Source: Candidatus Zixiibacteriota bacterium
Lineage (GTDB): Bacteria; Zixibacteria; MSB-5A5; JAABVY01
Length of the DNA: 64,000 nucleotides
Direction of reading: 5' to 3'
NCBI GenBank assembly: GCA_011056555.1
Contig: DSEQ01000029.1
Location: 1-64,000, forward strand
The notes under the pieces: generated by a model
What the model saw: only the letters and a program-made list of their open reading frames with translations
Told to the model about the DNA's origin: nothing
The model's database searches: none
In this document: positions 25,211 through 33,674 of the stretch, piece by piece
How the letters are laid out: each line of letters begins with the position of its first letter
How positions within the stretch are numbered: the stretch's first letter is position 1
Position numbers and translations under genes: made by a program

Positions 25211-25300
25211 GTGAAAAATGTTAGATTCGTAATTTTTTCTGTAGCATTATTAATTTTGATCTTGACAAGACACATTTTAATGTTGTATAATGTAGTATGA
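25211..25300 (+). CDS. 29-residue hydrophobic mini-ORF
   Basis: GTG 25211 with AGGAGG (about 25198-25203) upstream; the product is a single hydrophobic helix (FVIFSVALLILILTRHIL). Its TGA overlaps the ATG of the excisionase-like gene (ATGA at 25297). The same DNA contains a near-consensus promoter, so this coding reading may be coincidental. Confidence 0.3.
   Translation: MKNVRFVIFSVALLILILTRHILMLYNVV
25262..25291 (+). promoter_or_regulatory. Near-consensus sigma-70 promoter for excisionase/recombinase genes
   Basis: TTGACA at 25262-25267 and TATAAT at 25286-25291 with an 18-nt spacer. Transcription would start near 25298, at or beside the ATG at 25297, predicting a leaderless mRNA for the excisionase-like HTH gene. 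Confidence 0.6.
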
Positions 25301-25497
25301 CAAAAAAGAAAACGCGAATTCAAGGTTACATGACCGTAAAAGAAGCGGCCAAGTACCTGGGAGTAAATCCGGAGACCCTTAGACGGTGGGATAACAAGGG
25401 AAAACTCAAGACCAGGCGGCACCCCATGAACAATTTCCGGATTTATTCTAAAGCTGATATTGAGAGGATTAAGAAGAAAATCAGCGGCGGTGAGTAA
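25297..25497 (+). CDS. Excisionase/MerR-like helix-turn-helix protein
   Basis: 66 residues. The winged-helix signature MTVKEAAKYLGVNPETLRRW followed by HPMNNFRIYSKADIE is typical of excisionase-family and MerR-like DNA-binding domains. Its stop codon (25495-25497) is separated by two bases from the ATG of the serine recombinase at 25500, so the pair is probably one transcript. Such pairs set the direction of recombination or accompany IS607-type and large serine recombinases. No upstream ribosome-binding site is seen if transcription begins at the predicted promoter. Confidence 0.75.
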   Translation: MTKKKTRIQGYMTVKEAAKYLGVNPETLRRWDNKGKLKTRRHPMNNFRIYSKADIERIKKKISGGE

Positions 25498-25499
25498 TT

Positions 25500-26720
25500 A
25501 TGCGATGTGCAGTATATTCACGAATTTCGAGTGACATGCAGAAAGAACGATCAATTGAAGATCAGGTTCGCAACTGCATGGATTTCGCCCATAAAAAGGG
25601 GTGGAAAGTTCTGGAGAATCATATTTACGCCGACAAGGCTGTTTCCGGTGCCTCTCTGGCCGGCAGAATTCAGCTGGCGAGGTTGCTTGAAATTGCATCC
25701 ACCAAACCCACACCCTTCGATTATATTCTCGTAGACGATACATCGAGACTCTCAAGGGACAAAATAGACCAGATGAATATCATCGAAGATTTCCATACCG
25801 CTGGGGTATTCCTATTCTTTGTCTCTCAAAATATCGATACTGCCGATGAACAGGCAAATGATGTGGTAATACCCATTCATGGTATAGTTGATGCCCTTTA
25901 CTTAAAAGAGCTCGCCAAAAAAACAAAAAGAGGTATGACCGGGCAGGTGCTGTCTGGTTTCAATCCTGGAGGCATGACATATGGCTACAGCTACACAAAG
26001 GTTCCTGATCCGTCCGGCAGAAAAGACAAGAAGACCAAAGAAGTGAGGAGCCTCGGGACGAAGATCACAGTGAATGAGGACGAATCGCAAATTGTAAGAA
26101 AGATCTTTGCCCTATATGCCGCAGGAGTCGGATTGAAGGAGATTGCACATTCGCTTAACAAAGATGGGATTGAGCCCCCGAGGACTGACAGCCAGAGGGG
26201 AGGTTACAAGGTGAAACCGAGCTGGTGCCCGAATGCGATAAGATATATGCTGCGAAATCCAAAATATATCGGGGACTGGACTTGGAATAAGTATAAATGG
26301 TTCAAGAACAGGCGCACCGGTAAACGGGCCAGGCGCTTGCGCGATAAAGCCGAATGGGTAAGAAGCCCTCGTCCAGATCTGAGAATAATAGACGACAGCA
26401 CCTGGCAGCTTGTTCAGAATAGAATCGAAGCTAATAAACACCAAAAGAAGAGCGGTAGAAGGCCCGGATCGAAGTATTTGCTGACCGGGATGCTTAAGTG
26501 TTCAGTTTGCGGCTCGAATCTGATTTCTGTGCATGTTGGTAAAAGTGATGTCAAGTTCGCGTGTTCGTTGAACTGGCACAGGGGGCCGTCGGTCTGCCCA
26601 AATTCTCATAAAATCATGAAGTCCGAATTAGAGGGCAAATTATTAGGTGCAGTCAGGGATCAGATACTTCGACCAGAGATGCTCGATAGGCTAAAAATCA
26701 AGATACAAAACCTTGCGTAG
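25500..26720 (+). CDS. Large serine recombinase (site-specific integrase), N-terminal part before an amber stop
   Basis: 406 residues up to TAG at 26718-26720. The resolvase domain has the YSRISSD catalytic signature with Ser10 and the DDTSRLSRD segment; the recombinase domain (RKIFALYAAGVGLKEIAHSLN, PNAIRYMLRNPKYIGDW) follows, then a zinc ribbon (KCSVCGSN ... CPNSHK). The same frame resumes after the stop codon and continues for 149 further codons (26721-27167) encoding the usual coiled-coil C-terminus, so the full protein should be about 555 residues. It inserts or excises the element by strand exchange at attachment sites. The gene end runs into the 3' end of the initiator tRNA gene, suggesting integration there. 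Confidence 0.85.
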   Translation: MRCAVYSRISSDMQKERSIEDQVRNCMDFAHKKGWKVLENHIYADKAVSGASLAGRIQLARLLEIASTKPTPFDYILVDDTSRLSRDKIDQMNIIEDFHTAGVFLFFVSQNIDTADEQANDVVIPIHGIVDALYLKELAKKTKRGMTGQVLSGFNPGGMTYGYSYTKVPDPSGRKDKKTKEVRSLGTKITVNEDESQIVRKIFALYAAGVGLKEIAHSLNKDGIEPPRTDSQRGGYKVKPSWCPNAIRYMLRNPKYIGDWTWNKYKWFKNRRTGKRARRLRDKAEWVRSPRPDLRIIDDSTWQLVQNRIEANKHQKKSGRRPGSKYLLTGMLKCSVCGSNLISVHVGKSDVKFACSLNWHRGPSVCPNSHKIMKSELEGKLLGAVRDQILRPEMLDRLKIKIQNLA

Positions 26721-27148
26721 AAGCAGATGATGAGCAATTGCGATAGCCCAGAGGTAATCCGTAAGGAAATGAAGAAGCTCGAAAAGGAAATCGATAATCT
26801 GATCGACCGTATCGCCGGGAATGGAGATCCGACCGGTCGCATCAATAAAAAATTGGTCGAAAAAGAGAGAAGGATTTCTGAGCTTAAAGACAAATGGGCC
26901 CTCCGGGATGCGGTGAAGCATCTGCCAAAAATCGATTTTGATAGAAAGTTAATTGCTGGAAAGTTGAGTGAGCTGCAAAGAGTCCTTAAAAAAGATGTGG
27001 GCGCTACCAGGATCGGGCTCAAGAGGTTTATTGATCAATTCGAATTGGAGCCGCTTGTGAGGTCCGGTAATAAGTGTTATAGGGCCAGGGCAAAAATAAA
27101 ACTCCAGGGATTACTTGGAGTTACACCGGAGACTGCCACTTTAAAAAA

Positions 27149-27167
<19 letters not shown>
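26721..27167 (+). pseudogene. Serine recombinase C-terminal part, in frame after an amber codon
   Basis: In the same frame as the recombinase, directly after TAG 26718-26720. It holds a coiled coil (EVIRKEMKKLEKEIDNLIDRI ... KLVEKERRISELKDKW), the module that controls integration direction in large serine recombinases, and a basic tail. An internal start at ATG 26727 or 26730 is possible but no ribosome-binding site precedes it. Most likely a nonsense mutation or sequencing error; readthrough is the alternative. The last 19 bases overlap the initiator tRNA. Confidence 0.6.
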
Positions 27168-27222
<55 letters not shown>

Positions 27223-27233
27223 TCGAACGTGCA

Positions 27234-27262
27234 AATATATATCTTTATTTCATGCCTGTCAA
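27234..27262 (-). promoter_or_regulatory. Promoter of the initiator tRNA
   Basis: Minus strand: TTGACA (complement of 27257-27262), a 17-nt spacer, then TATATT (complement of 27234-27239). The tRNA 5' end at 27222 is 11 nt beyond the -10 box, leaving a leader of about 5 nt. Confidence 0.75.
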
Positions 27263-27473
27263 GCTACAAATCCCTATTTAGACTGTTGCCAAAAAATACA
27301 TCAACCCCCATGCCTAAGTCCATGAAAACCATAGCATTTCTTATCTTTTTAGCGGCTATTTCCAGTAAAAAGCTTGGTATCTAAATACAGAATCGCTATA
27401 ATTCGCAGGAAGGCAGCAACCATTTTTTATACATGTTGCGGCATGTCTGGTTCCAGACTGGAGAATGCCCTGT

Positions 27474-28406
27474 ATGAATTATCGAATTACCGATTTTAAA
27501 CATATCCCCGGCAAAAACTGTGTCACCACCGCGCTCAGGAATATTCTCAACTACTATCATATCCTTCTCTCCGAGGAATTGATTCTCGGCCTGGCCGGCG
27601 GCCTGGGTTTCTATTATATCGAGCTGCCCGGATTTCCTAATCCATTCATCGGCGGCAATTCCTCCAACCTGATTGGACGTTTCTGCCATAATATGGATCT
27701 GCAGCTTTTTGAACTGCGCAAAGAAAATCAGGAGGCCGCCCATAAAGCCATGGTCGGCAAAATCCTCTCCGATATACCGGTGATTGTCAAAATAGATTTG
27801 TATTATCTCGACTACTTCCGGAGCAAATTTCATTTTTCCGGTCATCGTGTTATTCCGGTCGGGATTGATGATGCGTATGTGTATGTCGCCGACACAGGAT
27901 TTAGAACCATCAAGCAGACATCGATCGAGAACTTCAAAAAGGGACGTGCCTCAGGTTATGGACCCAGGCCGCCGAGCAATCTTCAGCTTTTTATAAACAT
28001 ACCCGAGAAAAATCTGCCCATCCTGGATAATCTCTGGGGAATTATAAGACGAAATGCCAGGCAGATGGTAAGTTCTCCCGATGACAACGGCCTAGTTTCA
28101 CTGGAAAAGTTCGCAGCCAATGCAGATAAATTCAAAGATCCAGAATACCTTCTGATCCAGATCGAAAAAGCAGGCACCGGTGGTGCGCTGGGACGCCTTA
28201 TGTACCGCGATTTTTTGAGTGAGGCCAACCTGTACCGTCCGCATCAGACTCTATTGCAGGCTTATAAGCTCTATGCCGAGGTGGTCGAAATCTATGAGGG
28301 CATTGTGAAGGAGCTCAAGCAGGAGACGATGCCGGATTTGAAAAAGCCGCTTATGGAGGTGTTGGACTATGAAAAGAGAGCGGCCGAGCTATTAGCCGGG
28401 TTGTAG
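27474..28406 (+). CDS. BtrH N-terminal domain-like protein (C39-type fold) with DUF4872-like C-terminus
   Basis: ATG 27474 is preferred to ATG 27465 because GGAG at 27460-27463 would be too close to the latter; 310 residues. The N-terminus (HIPGKNCVTTALRNILNYY) with GGLGFYYIELP, and VIVKIDLYYLDYF, GHRVIPVGIDDAYVYVADT, matches the papain-like fold of butirosin biosynthesis protein H-like proteins: Cys in GKNC, His in SGHRV and Asp in VADT would form the active site. These proteins transfer acyl groups to amines or act as cysteine peptidases. The C-terminal half is helical (DUF4872 type). No biosynthetic cluster surrounds it, so substrate is unknown. Confidence 0.7.
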   Translation: MNYRITDFKHIPGKNCVTTALRNILNYYHILLSEELILGLAGGLGFYYIELPGFPNPFIGGNSSNLIGRFCHNMDLQLFELRKENQEAAHKAMVGKILSDIPVIVKIDLYYLDYFRSKFHFSGHRVIPVGIDDAYVYVADTGFRTIKQTSIENFKKGRASGYGPRPPSNLQLFINIPEKNLPILDNLWGIIRRNARQMVSSPDDNGLVSLEKFAANADKFKDPEYLLIQIEKAGTGGALGRLMYRDFLSEANLYRPHQTLLQAYKLYAEVVEIYEGIVKELKQETMPDLKKPLMEVLDYEKRAAELLAGL

Positions 28407-28520
28407 ATGTTGTTTTCAGGTTGAAATTGATTTTGCGCTGAGTTATATTTGAGACGATAGGGTATTGCCTCCGGTGGAGTTAATTAAATACAGCGGTGAT
28501 TATTTTGGATCGGGGATCGT

Positions 28521-29207
28521 ATGTCTCTTCAGATTTTTCCTGTAAAAGTCGGTATAAATACCTGTTATCTGATCAGGCACGAGGGTGTTATTTTAATTGA
28601 TGCCGGCGGCCCGAATAAAATAAAGACCTTTCAGAGGGCATTTGATAAATTCTCGATTCGCCCCGATGAGATTAAATTGATTGTACTCACGCATGGGGAT
28701 GTTGATCATGTCGGGTCTGCGGCTGATTTAAAGGAGCTGACCGGTGCCAGAATTGCCATACACAAAAATGATAAGGACCTGTTTGAAAAATCTCTGCATA
28801 ACTTCCCTGCCGGAGTTACGAAATGGGGAAAATTTATGCATGTTATTCTCAATCCGGTTTTGAAAAATGTATTACCCCGTATTTCCGGCGGGAAGGCTGA
28901 CATTATTTTGGATGAGAACGACTATCCCCTAAGCGATTTTGGGGTTCAAGGAAAGATAATCCATACTCCCGGGCATACGTCAGGTTCAATCAGCGTGCTT
29001 CTGGATTCCGGCGATGCTTTTGTAGGATGTATGGCGCATAACAACTTTCCATTTCGATTGAAGCCGGGTTTGCCGATATTTGCCGATGATATCGAAGGGG
29101 TCAAACAAAGCTGGAAACGGCTCCTCAAGTATGATATAAAAACGATCTATCCGGGTCATGGCAATCCATTTCCGGCGGAGGTGATGAGGCGGGAGCTGGG
29201 AGAATGA
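28521..29207 (+). CDS. MBL-fold metallohydrolase
   Basis: 228 residues from ATG 28521. Metal ligands of the metallo-beta-lactamase fold are present: LTHGDVDHVG (the HxxxDH form, with Asp in the third position), HTPGHTSGS, and YPGHGNP near the end. The middle residues 75-130 are a hydrophobic, lysine-rich insert (KKFMHVILNPVLKN region). Such small MBL proteins hydrolyse thioesters, lactones or phosphodiesters; the substrate cannot be told from sequence. The gene stands alone; the upstream gap 28407-28520 shows nothing notable. A short palindrome (CCTACAGCccaaGCTGTAGG, 29223-29242) lies after its stop codon. Confidence 0.8.
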   Translation: MSLQIFPVKVGINTCYLIRHEGVILIDAGGPNKIKTFQRAFDKFSIRPDEIKLIVLTHGDVDHVGSAADLKELTGARIAIHKNDKDLFEKSLHNFPAGVTKWGKFMHVILNPVLKNVLPRISGGKADIILDENDYPLSDFGVQGKIIHTPGHTSGSISVLLDSGDAFVGCMAHNNFPFRLKPGLPIFADDIEGVKQSWKRLLKYDIKTIYPGHGNPFPAEVMRRELGE

Positions 29208-29392
29208 AATAGTCCGGGTGCCCCTACAGCCCAAGCTGTAGGAATGCTCTGATCTATTTAATGAGGCTAATATGTAAATAGTAGAAATAACGGGCGAAAC
29301 CACCTGTCACGTGGAGCGCAATTTGATTATATTCGTCGAGTACGTGAATGTACGAAGTGTATGCGTAATTTATCGAGAGGAGGACTGGCAAC

Positions 29393-30412
29393 ATGAAGAT
29401 ATCAAATATTCGCTTGGTCAGCATTGTTATCGTGACCTTGATTTTCGGAGTCTCCTGTTCTGAGGGTCCCAGAGAAATCTCATTGGAGCAGCTGCAACAG
29501 CGGTCTGACGGACTTTATTATGCTGTGAACGAGGATAAGCCCTTTAGCGGTGTGGCGGTTGAAACCTATGAGGATGGCCAGAAGAGCGCGGAGAAGTCGT
29601 TCGAGGATGGTAAACTGCACGGGTTCATCAGGGCATGGTACCCCGACGGAAATAAGAAATCTGAGATCGGCTACGATGATGGCCTGCAATCCGGCCCGTT
29701 TCGAACATGGTATGATAACGGGCAGCAGGAAATGGAGGGTGACTACAAGGATGGAAGACGAACTGGCGAATGGAGCTTCTGGAATCGGGATGGGCAGAAG
29801 CTCGAGGCGGGTAAAGTCACAGATATAGACGGCAATACCTACCTCACAATCAAGATCGGTGATCAGTGGTGGATGGCGGAAAACCTGAAAGTAACACATT
29901 ACCGCAACGGCGAACCCATTGTACATGTAACCGCCGATAGCGCGTGGCGACGTCTTTCGAGTGGAGCTTATTGCAGCTATGGTAACGATGAAGACCGTGC
30001 TGATGTTTACGGCCGATTGTACAACTATTATGCTGTGGCCGACGGTCGTGGTATAGCGCCGGAGGGCTGGCATGTGCCCGGTGATGCTGAATGGCAGGCG
30101 TTAATTGATTACCTGGGAAGCGATACAAATGCCGGCGGCGGGCTGAAAGAGACCGGCACAACACACTGGCAGACTCCCAACACCGGCGCGACCAATGTAA
30201 GTGCGTTTAATGCCCTGCCCGGCGGCTACCGGGATTACGATGGTCCCTTCTACTCTTTGGGGTATTTTGCCTATTTCTGGTCGTCCGCGGAGCGCCTGAG
30301 TTACTTCGCATGGTACCGAGGTTTGCACTACTTCAGTTCTGAGATCCATCGTGGTTTCAGCATTTTCCTGAATAAGCAGTTCGGGTTCTCGGTTCGCTGT
30401 GTCAGGGATTAG
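29393..30412 (+). CDS. MORN-like repeat/FISUMP lipoprotein
   Basis: ATG 29393 follows GAGGAGG (about 29377-29383). Predicted lipoprotein (lipobox FGVSC after a hydrophobic helix), 339 residues. Residues about 60-140 hold repeats of the toxin-antitoxin/MORN_2 type (YEDGQKSAEKSFEDGKLHG, WYPDGNKKSE, WYDNGQQEMEGDYKDG, WSFWNRDGQ). Then a FISUMP domain: DIDGNTYLTIKIGDQWW, NLKVTHYRNG, GRLYNYYAV, GWHVPGDAEW, ending FGFSVRCVRD. The FISUMP part is closest by eye to the one at 10273. Likely surface protein, function unknown. Stands alone, about 15 kb from the other FISUMP genes. Confidence 0.8.
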   Translation: MKISNIRLVSIVIVTLIFGVSCSEGPREISLEQLQQRSDGLYYAVNEDKPFSGVAVETYEDGQKSAEKSFEDGKLHGFIRAWYPDGNKKSEIGYDDGLQSGPFRTWYDNGQQEMEGDYKDGRRTGEWSFWNRDGQKLEAGKVTDIDGNTYLTIKIGDQWWMAENLKVTHYRNGEPIVHVTADSAWRRLSSGAYCSYGNDEDRADVYGRLYNYYAVADGRGIAPEGWHVPGDAEWQALIDYLGSDTNAGGGLKETGTTHWQTPNTGATNVSAFNALPGGYRDYDGPFYSLGYFAYFWSSAERLSYFAWYRGLHYFSSEIHRGFSIFLNKQFGFSVRCVRD

Positions 30413-30417
30413 CTGAT

Positions 30418-30448
30418 CTTTTGACGCCCAAACCTGCTCCGTCAAAAG
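30418..30448 (+). terminator. Stem-loop after the FISUMP lipoprotein gene
   Basis: CTTTTGACG (30418-30426) pairs perfectly with CGTCAAAAG (30440-30448), 13-nt loop, 5 nt after the stop codon. No T run, so termination efficiency is uncertain. Confidence 0.4.
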
Positions 30449-30504
30449 CCGGGGCGCCCCACAGCGGAAGCTGTTTAAAAGAGACGGAGTGGGAATTTCG
30501 AGTA

Positions 30505-30533
30505 TTGACATGATTACAAATATAGATTATCTT
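30505..30533 (+). promoter_or_regulatory. Sigma-70-like promoter
   Basis: TTGACA (30505-30510), 17-nt spacer, TATCTT (30528-30533). It predicts a start point near 30540, which lies downstream of the long-frame start codons at 30489 and 30510 and supports ATG 30594 as the start of the following gene. Confidence 0.55.
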
Positions 30534-30593
30534 TTCAACTATAGATCAACCCAAACAAATTATCTGACGCCAAGATGCCATTGGGAGGAAAAG

Positions 30594-32003
30594 ATGATGG
30601 AAGCCGCTTCATTCGTTCATCAAATTGAATTATTGTGTGGGCGAAAAATAACTAGGGAATGTAAAACTAGAGCAGAAAAGAGTATTGGCAAATCGCTGAA
30701 GAGAAGAGGAAACAATGCGACTTTTGGTAGAAGGCAATTAAATGAAATGCTTTTATTGTGTAATGAGCGAATTGTCTCGGATCGTTTCTTTAATTTTCTC
30801 GCTGGTGGAAAAGCGACAATTCTATTTGATGATTTTGAATCAAAGGTGCATGAATTTCATAGGCTTGCAATGTTGCAGTTCGGATCATTTCGCTTTGCCT
30901 TCAATTATCTTCACAATAAGGATAATGTGTTAAGCGAATTTGGGAATTGGTCAAAAAAATCATCCGACCTAATTAAAGAATTCAAAAATAGACAAAAGCC
31001 TATTCGGGATCCTGAACAGATTGATGAAAGTGATTTGCACTTATTAGGATATTTGATAAGTGATGAAGTAGGTAAAAAGCACCTGAAAAATGTTCGGGAA
31101 AAGGGGCAGAGAAACTTTGAAACTTACTTAAGTTACGATTATTTGGATGTTTATGTGGCCACATCAATGAGAGAAAAATGGGAATATGTCGACGTGCATC
31201 GATTATGTAATAAGGTATTTAAAAATAGGCTGCTTAGAGAAATAAATGTAAGATATTTTGATCCTACTCAAAATTACCATGATAACTCAATTGCAAAAGG
31301 ATTAATAGAGGGATTAATGCTAAAGCGAGCGAGATGCACACTTTATCTGGTTCAAGAGACCGATACCATGGGAAAAGATTCTGAAATGGCTTCGACCCTT
31401 GCTCAAGGCAAGCCGGTTATAGCATATGTACCCAAAATAAATAGAAAAAGGAGGCAAAATGAATTGCGGAAAATGCCACTGGAGTTTCTTTTGCAAAAAG
31501 CAGATCTTTTAAGAAAAGTAGCTGATCCCAATGAGATAGAGGATTTTACAAGTAAAGTGACTGAAATTACAGAAATTATGCTGAAAACTGAAAATAACCT
31601 TTCCAAACGCGACTCAGAATTGAAAAAGAGCAAAAAGATCTACTCTCATCTTATAGATAGAGTAGCGAAATATGAGCAAGAATTCTATGATCGAAGAGCA
31701 AACACTTTGATGAATTCACATCCGCTTAGGTTTCAAATTGATCTAAATACAGGAGTTGCAAATGGTGTATTAGTTACAAGAACGCCTGCCATTTCTGCAA
31801 AAGTAATATACAAAGTATTGACAAATAACCTAAAGTTCAATATCCTAAAACCTGGACAAAAGCCTAAGCAGGCAAATATAAAAATAGATAATTTAAACTA
31901 TCGACTAATCGAAGAAATTACACACTGTGCATTCCGTGTGGTAACAAAAGACGAAATGCTGACAAATAGCTTTTGGAATCTTTATAAACTGGGAGATGAA
32001 TAG
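30594..32003 (+). CDS. Predicted nucleoside deoxyribosyltransferase/TIR-like protein, possible defence effector
   Basis: Start at ATG 30594 (GGGAGG 6 nt upstream; the frame is open from 30489 but the promoter lies inside that extension). 469 residues. The centre carries a Rossmann-like unit: YDYLDVYVATSMREKWEY, then NVRYFDPTQNYHDNS, RCTLYLVQETDTMGKDSEMA, and LAQGKPVIAYVPK. The arrangement of a strand-ending T/S, a DSE motif and a GKPVIAY strand resembles nucleoside 2-deoxyribosyltransferase-like and TIR-like NAD-processing folds; the Glu of DSEMA would be the catalytic residue. N- and C-terminal parts (residues 1-190 and 290-469) are basic, helical and unassigned. Base composition is more AT-rich than its neighbours, suggesting transfer. 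A role in abortive infection is inference. Confidence 0.55.
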   Translation: MMEAASFVHQIELLCGRKITRECKTRAEKSIGKSLKRRGNNATFGRRQLNEMLLLCNERIVSDRFFNFLAGGKATILFDDFESKVHEFHRLAMLQFGSFRFAFNYLHNKDNVLSEFGNWSKKSSDLIKEFKNRQKPIRDPEQIDESDLHLLGYLISDEVGKKHLKNVREKGQRNFETYLSYDYLDVYVATSMREKWEYVDVHRLCNKVFKNRLLREINVRYFDPTQNYHDNSIAKGLIEGLMLKRARCTLYLVQETDTMGKDSEMASTLAQGKPVIAYVPKINRKRRQNELRKMPLEFLLQKADLLRKVADPNEIEDFTSKVTEITEIMLKTENNLSKRDSELKKSKKIYSHLIDRVAKYEQEFYDRRANTLMNSHPLRFQIDLNTGVANGVLVTRTPAISAKVIYKVLTNNLKFNILKPGQKPKQANIKIDNLNYRLIEEITHCAFRVVTKDEMLTNSFWNLYKLGDE

Positions 32004-32186
32004 ATGGACAAACAGAAAACTGCACAATTTGATGTTTATATGGCTAGATTAAAGCAGGCAAAGGAATGTGCACCTAGAAATCGCACTTCAGAACAGAAGC
32101 AACTACTCCAATCGACGCAGAGTGCACCGTCTTACAATGCCTTATTTGGCAAAAGTTCAAAAAATAATAATGGAAAATCTGAATAG
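32004..32186 (+). CDS. 60-residue partner protein of the preceding gene
   Basis: ATG follows the TAG of the preceding gene with no gap (TAGATG), so it is translationally coupled. The product is polar and basic (MDKQKTAQFDVYMARLKQAKE ... NNNGKSE), probably mostly disordered. No family recognised. Position and coupling suggest a small regulator or antitoxin-like partner of the upstream protein. A perfect hairpin ATTCCAAAG/CTTTGGAAT (32238-32260) follows, without a T run. Confidence 0.55.
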   Translation: MDKQKTAQFDVYMARLKQAKECAPRNRTSEQKQLLQSTQSAPSYNALFGKSSKNNNGKSE

Positions 32187-32278
32187 ATTCAATTGACTCC
32201 ATGTTTTTGGATTTTCGCATACTTTCAAATTTTAGATATTCCAAAGCATCTCTTTGGAATTCAAAATTCCTATCTCAC

Positions 32279-32310
32279 AAAAAAAGCAGGCCCTTATCAG
32301 AGCCTGCTTT
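32279..32310 (-). terminator. Rho-independent terminator for hprK
   Basis: AAAGCAGGC (32283-32291) pairs with GCCTGCTTT (32302-32310); read on the minus strand the stem is followed by seven T. It lies 27 bases beyond the hprK stop codon and could also stop the plus-strand gene pair. Confidence 0.85.
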
Positions 32311-32336
32311 CTATTAGCTAAATCTCGATCTGAATA

Positions 32337-33308
32337 TCACTCGAAATCTGACTGCAAATATTCTCGGGTTGCGAGCTGACGGCGCTGCATCCGTTCCGAC
32401 AGCTTGCGCGAAAACTGCTGGGCGGTGTTCTCTCCGTAAACCTTAAGCATCTGGTTCATCGCAATCACCTCGGAGATTACGGTAATGTTTTTGCCCGGCG
32501 AGACTGGAACCGTAATAATCGGAATCTCCACACCCAGTATAGTGGTGTACATCTCCTCTATACCCAGGCGCTCATAGTCGGTGGTTTCATCCCAGAGCTG
32601 CAACCGAACCTCGCATTCGACACGCTTCTGCATCCTGATCGAACGGATTCCGAACAGGCGCTCGATATCGATGATGCCGATACCGCGCACCTCCATATGA
32701 TGTCCCAGGAGGTCGTTGCCGCTCCCCACGATATAGTTGGGGCCTTTTTTGGTTATCCGCACCATGTCATCGGCAACCAGCCGATGTCCTCGTTCGACCA
32801 AATCCAGCGCACATTCCGATTTGCCCACACCGCTCTTGCCGGTGTAGAGCATACCCACGCCATAGACATCGACAAGTGTACCGTGGGTATTGATAAAGGG
32901 GGCGAAGTACTCATCCAGGTAACCGCTCAGGCGCATAACCAGGTCGGCGGTGGAGAGACGGGTCTGGAAGACAGTGGTATTGAATCTATTGCCCATCTCA
33001 ACCAGCTCCGGCGGAGGATTGATCGCCTTTGTAACGATCAGGAAGGGCATGTCGCAGCGGAACATATTTTCCAGCTGGTCCAGCCTCTGTTCACGGTTGA
33101 GGCTGTTGAGATATGCCAGTTCGGTTTCGCCCAGAATCTGGGCGCGGTTGTTTGCAAAACGCAGTGTGAAGCCGGCAATGGCCAGCCCCGGCCTGTTTAT
33201 GGCGGGGGTGGGGATTTTCTTCTTGAGCCCGTCCTCCTCGGTCAGGAGATAAAGCTCGAACATCTCCTTGCATTGCTTATATAATTTTTCTACTGTCAGC
33301 TCGCTCAT
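32337..33308 (-). CDS. hprK: HPr kinase/phosphorylase
   Basis: 323 residues. P-loop GKSGVGKSE at residues about 157-165, and the HPrK signature region GHHMEVRGIGIIDIERLFGI with the flanking VPVSPGKNITVISEVIAMN. In the PTS, HprK phosphorylates Ser46 of HPr in response to metabolites and also removes it. In FCB-side diderms without a sugar PTS the enzyme is thought to act in carbon or stress control with the sigma-54-linked gene group. Starts 3 nt after the hpf stop codon, within the lptB-rpoN-hpf-hprK row on the minus strand, a known gene order. Cytoplasmic. No gene for HPr is visible in this window. Confidence 0.93.
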   Translation of the reverse strand: MSELTVEKLYKQCKEMFELYLLTEEDGLKKKIPTPAINRPGLAIAGFTLRFANNRAQILGETELAYLNSLNREQRLDQLENMFRCDMPFLIVTKAINPPPELVEMGNRFNTTVFQTRLSTADLVMRLSGYLDEYFAPFINTHGTLVDVYGVGMLYTGKSGVGKSECALDLVERGHRLVADDMVRITKKGPNYIVGSGNDLLGHHMEVRGIGIIDIERLFGIRSIRMQKRVECEVRLQLWDETTDYERLGIEEMYTTILGVEIPIITVPVSPGKNITVISEVIAMNQMLKVYGENTAQQFSRKLSERMQRRQLATREYLQSDFE

Positions 33309-33311
33309 GCT

Positions 33312-33674
33312 CTAATAATCCAGAGTGATATCATCATCCTTGGTTAAATCCGGTATAGTAGTCTTTTCCCTGGAGACCTGCTTCTGCTGACGGTCCTTCA
33401 GCTTGCCCTTGTACTTTTTCAGCTGCCCGGTAAGCTTGTCCATAGCCTGCTCAATCGAAACCTGCATCTGGTCAGATTCACCCGTTCCGGTCAATGTCGA
33501 GCGGGACACTTTGACACTGATTTCTGCCATGTGCCGATAACCTTCCACCGCCAGAACGGCATTCGCCGATATTATGTGGTCAAAATATCGCTTAAGTTTT
33601 TCAACTTCATCCTCTACTCTGGCTCTAAGTTCGTCGGTTAGATCGAAATGCCTCGCGGTGATGTTGACTTTCAT
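33312..33674 (-). CDS. hpf: Ribosome hibernation-promoting factor, short form
   Basis: ATG 33674 is chosen because AAGGAG lies just upstream (33680-33685 region) and MKVNITARHFDLTDELRARVEDE is the canonical HPF start; a TTG/ATG-proximal extension to 33719 would add 15 unlike residues. 120 residues with the beta-alpha-beta-beta-beta-alpha pattern: KLKRYFDHI, AEISVKVSRSTLTGTGES, IEQAMDKLTGQLKKYKGKLK. It binds the small ribosomal subunit at the mRNA channel and inactivates or dimerises ribosomes in starvation. Length fits short HPF/YfiA. Upstream is a 338-bp leader (see entry). Confidence 0.9.
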   Translation of the reverse strand: MKVNITARHFDLTDELRARVEDEVEKLKRYFDHIISANAVLAVEGYRHMAEISVKVSRSTLTGTGESDQMQVSIEQAMDKLTGQLKKYKGKLKDRQQKQVSREKTTIPDLTKDDDITLDY

